Below, piece after piece: positions 40,201 to 52,200 of a stretch of 64,000 nt of DNA. The stretch lies in contig NC_079876.1 in the NCBI RefSeq assembly GCF_029227915.1, forward strand, positions 21,516,001 to 21,580,000, read 5' to 3'. The first letter of the stretch is position 1, and every line of letters starts with the position of its first letter. The notes under the pieces are model-generated. The model saw only the letters and a list, made by a program, of their open reading frames with translations, was not told the origin of the DNA and searched no databases. A program made the translations under genes and the position numbers. The DNA is from Hydractinia symbiolongicarpus (lineage: Eukaryota; Cnidaria; Hydrozoa; Anthoathecata; Hydractiniidae).

Positions 40201-43200
40201 TCTGGAAGAATCTTTTAATGATGACAACTTTATACATTCTTGCATTACATAGCTGTGGAAAATACTTTGTTGATAATGTTGATAGCTAGCTAGATCAATT
40301 TCCATGCTGGACTCATTATTTGTGAACACTGCTTAAAAAACCTACAGCCTGGAGGTAGCTAGCTATATGTCTATGTAATGTAAGTAGCTTCAGTATTTTA
40401 ATTGTTTTTTTTTTATGTAAAGTTCTGTAAAGTCCTGTAAAGTAGTCACCCCTGAAATTCAGCTGTGCAAAAAGAATGTGTAAGTTTGGATTTGGGAAAG
40501 AGAGAGCACTCGCATTTTTCCAAACGTCCAATTGACGTTCGGCTAAACTTCAGAAAATGTACCCAAAAAAATTTAATAAAATATAAACTGCAACACAGTT
40601 ACGCACTTACTCACTTACTCACTGAGTCCACTTGGACTCTCATTCTTTGTGTGTAGTTAGAAGTGCGTATTTGCGTTTGCAGCTTTTATATGATAACCAA
40701 GATTTTTCTGCACAAATTCTACAGTTGCTCCTGGCGTTCTTCACGAAACCACCCACCCACCATGACAAACGTCCATTTAGCTTTGCAGCAACAAAGGTTT
40801 ATGGGCTCGTTCACAGAAAGTAATTCAGCTAGCATGATCAAAGAAAAAGAGGCGGAGAGGTAGTCTAAAAGCGTATTAAAGTGTACAAGGGGAAGGGGGT
40901 CTTCGAAGGGCTTACATATCTATATACGCTTTAAAAAATTATTGCGGTTTTTTTAGGTATCTTTTCTGCAAAAAGTGCGTGGTTATTTCAACTTTAACAC
41001 CTTAGACCTACCACAGTTACCAATTGTCCTTTTTTCAAGTAACGTGTTATAATTAATAGTCATTAAGTTGATTTTTCGGGGAGGGGTGATCTGTAACTCG
41101 GGAAAGGGGTAAGTCGAAAGCAACGCATACAATGGAGTATAAACGCATACAATGGAGTATTGTTAACAAATGATTTTTGTCTGTTTTACCCGCATGTGAC
41201 TGGTTAATCCTTAAACTATAACTTCATTTTTGGATTGCTTATTTTATCAATTATATATTTTTTAGAGTCAAAAAAGGACAAATTTAATGGAGATCCTAAC
41301 TGGAAATATAAAGGACGTACTTATAAATGATTAAAGGAAAATTCCTTCTGATACGTTACAACCAGTAAACCACAAGTTTTTTTGGCTTAAAGTTGTAGAA
41401 AAACTTGCCACCATTAACATACATATATCTATAGATTTTGTTTTTGCAGATTTTATAGATTATGCCTTTAAATTTTTTAACCTATAAATTCGATTTAAAA
41501 ATATTTTTAAAGTAATCGTTGGCCTGTTTTTTTTTTTATATTTTTATGTTGTATGATATATACTTTTACATTTTTTATGCGTGTGTCTAAAAAAAGTGTT
41601 ATTTTGTCCTAAAATCTTATTTTTTATTGGGATTTTTTAATTCCTTTTTTAAATAAATTTTTATAAAGTTTTATTTTAAATGCTTCACAGACTGCATTTT
41701 AAACATTTTGAAGTATCAATTGTGTATGCAAAACAGTATAAATATAATCCAATTTATAGTGAGGTAGAATTTAGCAAGAAATTCAGCCGTATATCACTGT
41801 ATATAATACTGTGCAAAATAATTTTTTAAAAAACTTAACTGGAAATATTTTGTTATTCTTTCGGGATCCTAATAGTTATAGACTGTTTGCTGCTCTTGAA
41901 AAAATCCACTAGAAACAAAATCGAATGTGCATGTAACTTCCAGATTTAAACCTAGCATAAGAGCTTGCGGAGGTAGAATGTGCACACGTGATCAGATAAA
42001 ACGCACTGAGTATCCTTTCATTGTGCACTTCGCGTGTTGGTGCAACCTCGACCTCAAAAGAGAACCAGCCCTGGGGTCAAGGTTGGTGTTGGGGCTAATC
42101 ATCGCTTTGGAAAATAAGGGGTGTTTTTGTATCAGCTTTGAAAGAACAACTGTCGTATCACGGTAAATAAGGGCGGCAAGTAGTTTCAACTATATACTAG
42201 TTTTATATACTCAGCGGATGATCGTTTAATTTTGTTTTTTCAAAACAAGTAACCTTTATTACCAGCTTTAATATTAAGCAATCGAATTAGATGCAAAACT
42301 CCTTAAACATACTATAAATATATCCTAATCTATCTAAATAATTAGCTGTGGAACATACAGCTTCTAGTTTGGGTTTAAAGCTCGCACGAAATCCTGATCT
42401 TCTGGGATTTAATTGAAGATATGCGTGTCTCAGGCGCTGTTAGTAAATTTGACGGTTAATCTGCTATTTTAAAAGTTCCATAGCTCAGGTTTAGAAAAGA
42501 TCTCTTTTTGACTGTTTTTTCCTGTAAATAGTTTGTATTTTTATACTTCTATATGCTAATAAATATAAATAAATGCGAATAAAAAATATTTAATCCTAGT
42601 GGTATAGACGAGTTTCAATGTTTACATTTTGACGGGATTCCTACGCCTGTGTATAAAAATCTGAAAAATCGACAGGCGATAAAATGCGGATTATAAAGGC
42701 GAAGAAACTTACGTTATGGTTAAAAAATCCGCTAGGCTAGTAGCATCTTTTCACTGATGCATGTTGTAAATCAAACTAGATTAACAGAGATGTCTCCACT
42801 CAAAAATAAAGTTTGTAATGGACTGGTCTACGGGTTACCGCATGCGTTATTTTGTTTGTCTATTTGTGTAGAAGGTCTGGGGAATGAATCTAGTCTTTAC
42901 AATAATTGCTCCGGTTTGTAGAAATTTTTTGCAGATCATATACGAAAGGGCGTTCTATTGGATGTTAAGCATTATGTAAAAACTAGCTAACTAGCTAGGA
43001 AACTAAAAATCCATCACAGATATTCTCAGAATTCGCCCAATTAGCCGAAAACGCCTATATATATCAGAGCGAGCTCGGGGTATTTTTTGAATGAAATTCC
43101 CTCTTTTCGATAACTCCCGAACTCGCTTGGATTATTCCCAATTTCGCCAGAATTATTCCCGAACTGCAAAACATCGCTTTCAATTTCGTTGACTTAAGCA

Positions 43201-46200
43201 TAAAAAGGCAACCTTTGAAGTATTGCAGAATTGTGTGATCAAATTGTAAGAAATGAAGCCCTGTTGAAAACTTTACGCCAACAAACTTTCTCGACAAACT
43301 TTTGGGATACAAGGTTCGATGTTTTGATGTTAATAAACTATTAATGAACACTCCTGTCACTATGAAAGGCATGTTTAGTTCACGTAATTCTTGATTTGAT
43401 TGACGAAGTAATGTTCACATAAACTGTTTGTTTTTTTGACATAGTAAGTTCCCGTGGGGCTCTCAGATAAAGCATTAATACTTTACTACAACCAAAAAGT
43501 ATGCTTTTTTAATTTTTAAAATAAACGCAGTCTTTTTCAGGCAAAATTTATGGGTGTTTTAAAAAATATTATTTTATTTGACCAGAAGTTACATGGGTGT
43601 TATTTTTTGAAAATAGCATTTCCTAACAGACTTCCCATCGGATGTGGAACACACGTACCTGTATCCTGATGGTAAATGTGGATTGTTATATTGACTGCTT
43701 GACCCATCATTGTTTAACATTAGTAACATTATAGGAAAACAAATTAAAGTGAAATAAAATTTGTCGTCTGACAGTTTTTACTATAACAGACCACTGTAAG
43801 ATTTTCACTGGATGTGCAACAGCACATCTGTGCTACGCTATCCACACTGGTTGTGCAGCATGGTTTAACTGGGCTAAGTGATCAACCTGACCTGCAATGC
43901 TAACCTTTTGCTGCTTTAAAGAATTTTTTATCTTTTATGTATTGAGGTGTTTTCTCGATGCTGTATTTACTTTATTGACATCAAGTAGCTCTTATACAGG
44001 AATTTTTGTTGGATTAAAACATGCTTTTACTGGTACAACTTTTATTAGAAACCTTATTTACTCAAAAAATGATGTAATTTTTTATTCCATCATATTTCAG
44101 TCTTGCGTTTGTGAAAATTAATAAAAAGCAAATTTATTTAAATTAAGCCTAATGTTTAAAGAAAACAAAACAATGGATGGAAACCCGGAACATTCAGCCA
44201 CTTCTTGATGTGGCCGAATGTTCGAGACACACACACATTCGATGTACATTTCGGTTAAAATAAACAGACAAGGACATGATCAAAGATATGAGGCTTCATT
44301 GTGAACAAAAATGATTTTGTCATAACTCACTCAATTTTTATTTTAGTCTAATAAAAATTTCTCAGATGATGGGTACAATTGTACTTTACAAGACTGCGTT
44401 GGAAAGAAATTAAAAAATATCTTTCCTACAGAATTGTGATAAAAAATTAACATTGTTAAGCTTTTATCATATTTGTGAAAATCTGGATCTAATTATAGAA
44501 TCTTTTTAACTAAATTATCTTTCCATATAAATAAGAATTAGAAAAAATAGATATTTACAAAATCTATAAGAGCGTTGACAAAATATTGATAATTTAATAA
44601 CATTCCTTCTAGTTGTTAGTTTTTTATCATTTATTTGATATAATTTCTATATTTTTATTTTTATTTGCTTTTCTTAAGATAGAAGTTTCAACTTACTAGT
44701 AATTTAAGTGATAAAATGGTCTACTGTGACAGTAAAATGATAAAACAATAACAAAAACTTCACATTTGTTAAAATATTATCATTTTGTCTCTGTTTACAA
44801 ATTATCAGAGATTGTCTTCCTTTGTTTGAGCTTTGATTATGCAAAAAAATGAGGATATATAACCAAATCTTTCCAGTCAGGTCAAAACTCCAATGTAAAA
44901 TAATATTAACACACAGGAATGCTGGAAATGATGAACGACTGCATTTGTAATTGAGTGATAAAATTATATTTATTTAAATTTTCGTCTGTCTACAACAGAC
45001 TTCATCAGAAAATGACAATGATTGTCATTTTCTGATGAAGTCTGTTGTAGACAGACGAAAATTTAAATAAATATAATTTTATCACTCAATTACAAATGCA
45101 GTCGTTCATCATTTCCAGCATTCCTGTGTGTTAATATATATATATATATATATATATTTATGTGGTAGTTTTCTGAGGTGTACTAGTGTTTTGTGTTTTA
45201 TTACTGTCAATGTAGCTCTATACACTAATAGCTCTATCATTTTAAAGGTTTACCTTTCAAATACACGATTGGTTCCACAAGAATATGTCAGGTGCCCACA
45301 TATGTTTTTATGGCTCGCATTTCAACGTTAAAAATATCATATAAAGCCCGGGGGTGCTGGGAAAGGGAACGTTACTTTATGCTGGAACTGGAAAATTTTC
45401 ACAAAAAATTTCCAATAAAAGCTCAAAAAACCCTTGTAGTATATTAAATAATTTATATCCATCTGCAAAACTAGATACAATTTTTACAAATTTATAAAAA
45501 TGAGACCTAAAAGAAGGATATACGTTAAGGGCAAAGATTTTTCAGACAGAATATGTTGCATCATTACTTTTCGCAGGATTTTTTTATACAATTTGGACAT
45601 AGCAATTCTGTGAAAGGCATTTAGTGGCTCAATTGCAAAGATTTTTTTGTTGCTGTTTTTGGTTTTTGTTTTCTCGTAACTGAATTTTATAGTAAAATGA
45701 AGTAATTCATACCCTTGACGCATAGGAGTGTTTTACTTTGTACTTAATTCTGTATTTTTTTTTTCTTCTCGCTAAATGTTTTCAAAAGATTCCATGAGGT
45801 GTGCGAGCATCGCGAAAATTTTATGAATCAGTTTCTTTCAGCGTCTCTTTTGTACGAATTTCTTTCTTGATTATCGTGTTTGTTTGTGTGTGTGTGTTAA
45901 ATTTTTATTTCTAAATCGCAAACGTCCGTTTTTACTACTAACTTATTGTCTTTCATCTTTTTCAGTCAGGTCTTATTAAAGCGGCTAACGAGTTTTTACT
46001 TGTAGGACTAAATATTTCTTCCTTACTGTGAGCTACTTCATGGTCCAATTTTGAAGTAGATGCTAAACCGACATTCCTAGCCATGTTTTCAGAAGCCATG
46101 TGGTAAATATTATTTGAAGCGGTATTATATATGTTGTCTTCTTGCACTTGAGCTTCAATATTTTTCATGCTCAGTCGGTGAATTTTGATTTCATCAAGAG

Positions 46201-49200
46201 AAATGCTCCTTTGCATAGTTGCTGCTACTTTGTCTTTTGGTAATTGAAAAGTTTTGTGACGTTTGGCTTTGTGTTTTTTCATCGACTTTCTCTTGTTATT
46301 GTCGGATTTAGGCACTTCATTCTTGTTTTTATTTGTTGACGGAAAATGAAGGTTTGGTTTGCGAAGTTTAATTGTCAGTTTGCGCGCAGGCAAACTAAAG
46401 CTGTTTTGTTTCACCCTTGCTCGGTATTCTGTGAACATACCGTCAAAGTCGAAGCTAATCACAGATTGTTCTCTTGGTCTTTTCTCCCCCGCTACCGTGG
46501 TTTCATTTAAAAACGTCGTCACAGTCACATTTGCTGCCATTTTTCGGAAATGAGCTTGTGTATTCAGTTTTGGGTTGAAAAGAATAATTTTGATCTTGTA
46601 ACCGTAAAGCAAGAGCAGGAGACAAAAATTACAAACCATGGTTATGCAGAGCAGTACTATTGCTTTCTTTGTTCTGTCTAGGCTTAGATACAGTGGAATG
46701 AATAGCAGCCAACACAAGCACGTGACAAACATTCCAAACCAAATAAATTGTGCTTCGTTAAAGTTTTCGGGTAAACTTCTTGCTTTAAATGCCATAAAAC
46801 CACTTACTAAGGATAGAAAGAAAATATATCCTATGATAGCGTAGAGCAATATATCCTCATCTACACCACAGTAATATATGTAATTTTTATGAGCTTCATC
46901 TCGTAACAGTTCTTTCCGTGGCTTGTTTATTGTGTACCATACAGATATGGCTATTAATTCCAAAAGTACCAGCATAAAGGATATGAACACTTGGTAGCGA
47001 TTCTGCAAATACTTGGACACCTTTGTAAAACTAGTTTGTCTAAACACGTATAAAAGACGGTATGTTTTGATGACAATGAAAGCTATTATTTGTGCGTACA
47101 GAGTTCCGAAGCATGTTGTCTGCAGCATACAGATGGGCGTGGATATGTCCATCATGAACAAGAGAGGTAAGCAAAACAACAACATTATCGAGGTTAGTTG
47201 TATTATGGACATCTCTCTACTCGATGATTTGACCACTGGTGTTTCCCAATATCTTAAGAAAGTGACGATCACAAACATTGTCAGGAATACTCCGATCAAG
47301 GAGATGGCGAACATGGTTTGGCCTTCATATTTGTGAATTGATAGGTTCTTATTCTGGAGGCTGACGCACTGTGTATGTTTTGTGTTCGAGATTTGTGTTT
47401 CTGCGCATTTCTGACATTTTAGCTGATTGTTTAAGGTGCTGATAGTGTCTTTTTGACATTCCAAACACTTCCAACAACATGAAACAGAACTGTGTATGAT
47501 ATAAGTTCCGGGTGGACATGGTAAACTGCATACTGCTTTGGCTACATTGTTGATTCTCCATGTGTCAAAGTATCGATAAAATTTAATTTTTCTTGTCGCA
47601 CCATTCCATTCTCCTATGTTTCGAAACTGCTTAGTGATTTTTCCTCTGTCCATCACCTCTGTCACGACGGCAAACCTGTATGAGCTGGAATCTACGTCGC
47701 CATTTTCTGCAAATTTAAACGTGTCATTTGTAGTGGGAATGGAGAATCGAACCTGCTTAATGTTGTTCAGAAGAGATCTATAGTTAAATGACTTTTCTTT
47801 ATCTGAACATGTATACTTTCCATTTCTTTTCTTGCAATTGAGAAGTTTGTGTAGACCGTGTCCTATTGCATAGACTGCAGCCATGACGTTATAATGTCCT
47901 GTCACAGGAAGTATAACGCCACTTGGTTTAAAATAGTCGTAGCAAGGAAATGTTGCTGATGTTTTGTTAATGGGACAAATACCAAGTGCTAACCAAAAGG
48001 GCTCTAACCATGGATTTGAAAATGGCGATTCTCTACCAAGGTTTTTTTTGTGTTTAAGAAAACCAGGTACGACTTTATCACTCATTGTTATCCCAATGAC
48101 ACTAAGATTTGATTTTTGAATCCTTAATACTCTGAAGTCAGTTCTACTTATTTCGGTTCCGATCCAGGTAATGTTAGTTAAACCTTCGTCGTACGCCTTT
48201 TCAATAATTTGTATCGCTTGCAACACTTGACACCATAAAACAACAACGCTAGATTTGTCTTGGTATTTTCTTATCTCAGACACAATATTATTCAAGTCGT
48301 TTCCTGGAAAACCTGGATCGAACGTTCGTTGCAGTGCCATGCACATATTCTTACTTTTCATTTCATAATTTAAGTTATCAAGGGCTTGTCTGCCATAATC
48401 ATCGTCTGAAGCTAACACAGAAACGTACGACCAGTTAAATGTGTAAAGTAAGTCTGTGATGGCTCGTGTTTGGTATAGATCAGACGGTAGTGTTCGCAGA
48501 AAGCTTCGATAAATCGACTTGATGCCTAATGTTGGACTGGTGGAACGGTACGAGATCTGTGGCATGTAATCCGTACTAAGAAGATTCGACATTGCAGCAG
48601 ACAAATGCGACGAATCTTCCCCTAGAAAAAAAATTATTTGCTAGTTACTTCTTTCGTACTTAGCATATTTTGCTGATCTACTTTTGTTGATTTAAAAACC
48701 TACCTACAACAGCTGCTACTGTCGTTTTGTTGCTGCATTCACAAATCGCATATTTCGCTGATTTGTTTTGCTTCTCTTCAACAAATGCTTTATCGATCAT
48801 ATAGTCTAGTGTGTAATTTATCACCAAATGCTCGTTGTTACAACTGTTTCGGATGTCGTAACCTAATCGCACTCCAGGTAGTAAATCTGACTGGCTGTTA
48901 ATTTGATTGACTGCGTAAAGAAAACTTTCCGTCCACGTAATCGCCTGAGGACTTAATACGTATTTCTGCAAGTTGGAACGATATCCTTGTACGGGAAATA
49001 TTCCGCCAATTATGAAGTCACCATCTAACTTCTTTGTTGCTATTTCGTAATCGCAACCTTTTTCTTTCATCGATAATAGTGACAATGTCTCAACATGACT
49101 CACTGTCAGTAACACAACCACCATTAAAGATGTCATTTTTTGAATAATTGACCACAGCTGTCTAAAAGCACATTTTCAATATTCGTTAAGGTTTTTTCTA

Positions 49201-52200
49201 TGCTTAAAGTTTTGACAACTTTAAACAATTTTTAAAGTAAAAAATATGTAGTTGTAGTTACATCTTCGATTTCTTTTAAGCCCTCGAATTTATATACTTC
49301 GACCATACGTTTGTTAAATGAACAGCCTATCAAACACCTGTTTGTTTGGTCGGTGTGTTTGTGACAGTTCGAATTTGAAGGAGGAAACATATTTTAGTTA
49401 AAATGTTTGTTTTTTTGATTATATTTGTGTATTATAAACATTTTTTTGTCTTGAATCCTAAACATGTTTTAAAATGTACATTCACACAATAGCGTATATC
49501 AGGTGCAGAACCTCTAGACAGAAATTCGTTTTATTTATCTTTGTTCTTTTTATTCTGTTTGAGAAGGGAGTACGAAGGTTCGCATTTGATTCATAAGATT
49601 TTCATATACAAAATCATTTCAAGTTAAACGTTTTTCAAAGCGGCTTAAAAGTTTGACACCTATAGATTCCTATATTTTTTTCATAAAAAAATTAGTAAAA
49701 TTCCATAATTGATTAAATATATAGTTTTTCGAAAAAAAAACTTATTAAAATGTTATGAAATGTTTCAAACAAATGAAAAAATCATTTGCGACGCTACCTG
49801 AGTTCTGTCTTATTGGTTAAAAACGGTCTGTTGCGGATTGACTTAAAATCTTTGCGTCTTGCTACAAGCATTTATCCCACCATAAAACATTTCGCATGAC
49901 ATTACACCCTCTCTCTGCGATATTAAAAATACTTTTTTGTTAAACCTCTTGCTCATCAGATTAACATTAAGTTTACTTTGAATATTTGTGCTTGATCGAC
50001 GTGAAGTTGCAAACATACAAAAGCAATGTTTATTTATTAATCAAACATTAGATGGAGTGTCAAATGAGTTCTACTACTCGCCTAAACCATTGTTTGGTTT
50101 GTTGCCATTACCAAGAGTTACTTAGCATACTTTAGTGTTGTTAGGGGCAACACATTCTGACATCGTTACTCGTTAAAAGTAAAAATCAAAAGATTTTAAC
50201 ATGATTTTTTTAACAAAATTATTTAATGGATATAAAAGCAAATAAAATTGTCTAAAGGATAATATAAATGAAATTGAATTATTTTTTTGTTCAGGTAGCT
50301 TTAAATCCACATTTCACTAAAACGACCAAAACTTCCCTTCCTTATTCTTTTATTGCGTAATCTTTCTCAATCAGTTCATCACTACCATAGCAACAATGCT
50401 TTGCCCTATTTTTCTAAAAAAGCACGTTTTTTATTTAAAAATTAGTGAATTTTTTTTAATATACTGAATATGTGCCTAGACCATTACAGTATTCTTAAAT
50501 GTTTAGTCAATCCTTCATTTCCAGTCACGTTTATGTGTTATTTTTTTATTATAATTTCCCTGTTCGAAACTAGTGGTTTAATATTTTCTTTCTCGATGTG
50601 ACTGTTCGCTCTTTATTAATTTTTAACCTATTAATGTCACAACTTAACATTTTTTCATAAAAAAGGTTGTGGACATATCACATGTTATATGAGATTGTTG
50701 TTCTTCTCCTTAGATTTTCTTGTCAAACGTTCTTTTGAATTACCGTTTTAAAAAGTGTGGAGAAGATTTCTCCCGTTTCAACAATATGTTACATCCCGAT
50801 GTTTACCGCCAATTTTATCAAATGTTTATTGCATGTTTTTTGCGACGATAGAAATAAGACGACAGAACAGAAAATGTTGTCGTGAAACATTGACATGTGA
50901 CTATAAATAGCCGTTTTAAATTCCAAAATACCTACCAATACAAATTTTGAGAACAATTTTTCATAAGAAATATTCTATAAGAACACGAGTCTAAAATTTT
51001 GCAGAAAAAAGAAAACAAAGTGTGATGCTCTCTCGGAAAACCGAATACAAAATTCGTATTTCGTATTATTCATCGTATTTTTTAAAATGTGAAACTCGTA
51101 TTTCCGTATTTTAAAGAATACGTAAACAATAGTTAGCGTGCTCACTTTTCCGTGATTTATTTGCGTTTTAATAACATTCAAATTTGGCATTTCTGAATAT
51201 AGGAATGATTTTATTTCCATTGACTTCTTATTGCGGACTTCAAGAAACTGACACACAGTTTGTAGCAGTAAGTATTACCTCATTCAGGAAATTAACGAAG
51301 CACAAAAGTATTGCAAATTTGGAACATTCTTGTTTATTAAATGCCCCTTAAGTGTAATGTATATATCCAGGACGGTAAAAGAGTTACTAGTTAATTGAAA
51401 ACCTTTAATAAGTTTCAAAATGCATCTTCGTTATCCTTTGTTTGATTACACGCAAAAAAATAAAACAGAATAAATATCGTCCTTATTCACCTAATGTGAT
51501 TAGGGCAGACTGGAGGGCAATTGATTTTGTGGAAGTTTTGAAGAAAACAGAAGAAACTGGTTAGTGAACCCATTCTCAAAATAAACATAAATACGTCTCA
51601 GACTCAAATCATTGTTTTAAAAACTAGGGACAATCCGAATCTAAATTTTGCCATTAATAAGAACAATTTAGGATGTGACTTACCTTGCAACTCTGTCTCA
51701 AACCAGTAATTTTTTCTGCTTTTAATCCTTTTCTTTCACCTACTGTAACTGCGAAACAATATTTATGTTGTCGCAATTATTCATGAACACAATTGTTGAA
51801 AGCTCAAAAATAAGAAAAATAAGAAAGTAAGGCTCTCGGGTTAGTTTTTCTGGTTCTGTGCGTGTATTTCGTAATTCGAGCGTGCCAGATAGACAACTAG
51901 CAGATAAACGCTGTCCAACTATTGGTCATCTGACGTCATTTGACGTTTTCGCTCATATTGTGATTGTGGTTCAACACCTCATTGTTTTTAAAAATAACTT
52001 GTCTTCTTAAATGCGCAGCAATACTACCGAGTTTTAGGCATTATAGGTTCGGTTATAAAACAAAAAGTAAAGTTGTGTTGTGTTGTGTTGTGAAAGTAGT
52101 GTTGCAATGCCATCTTCGTACCAAGTATAACATGTAATTTTACTTAGGCTCTTGAATTATATGAAAAATCAGTATCGCTAAATATCGATTGGCAGCAAAT

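Noticed and set aside
40135-40230. First exon of a new gene (MAAAIERF then GTGAGT, acidic stretch after)
   Set aside because: Only eight codons, the acidic stretch is in another frame, and no further exon was found.
41267-41317. Missing TTC39 exon (reads …[12 protein letters not shown])
   Set aside because: Frame and acceptor fit, but the G-FFLFF block is absent and the donor is poor.
43064-43372. 102-codon - strand ORF
   Set aside because: No motif, no splice or promoter context, within AT-rich intron DNA.
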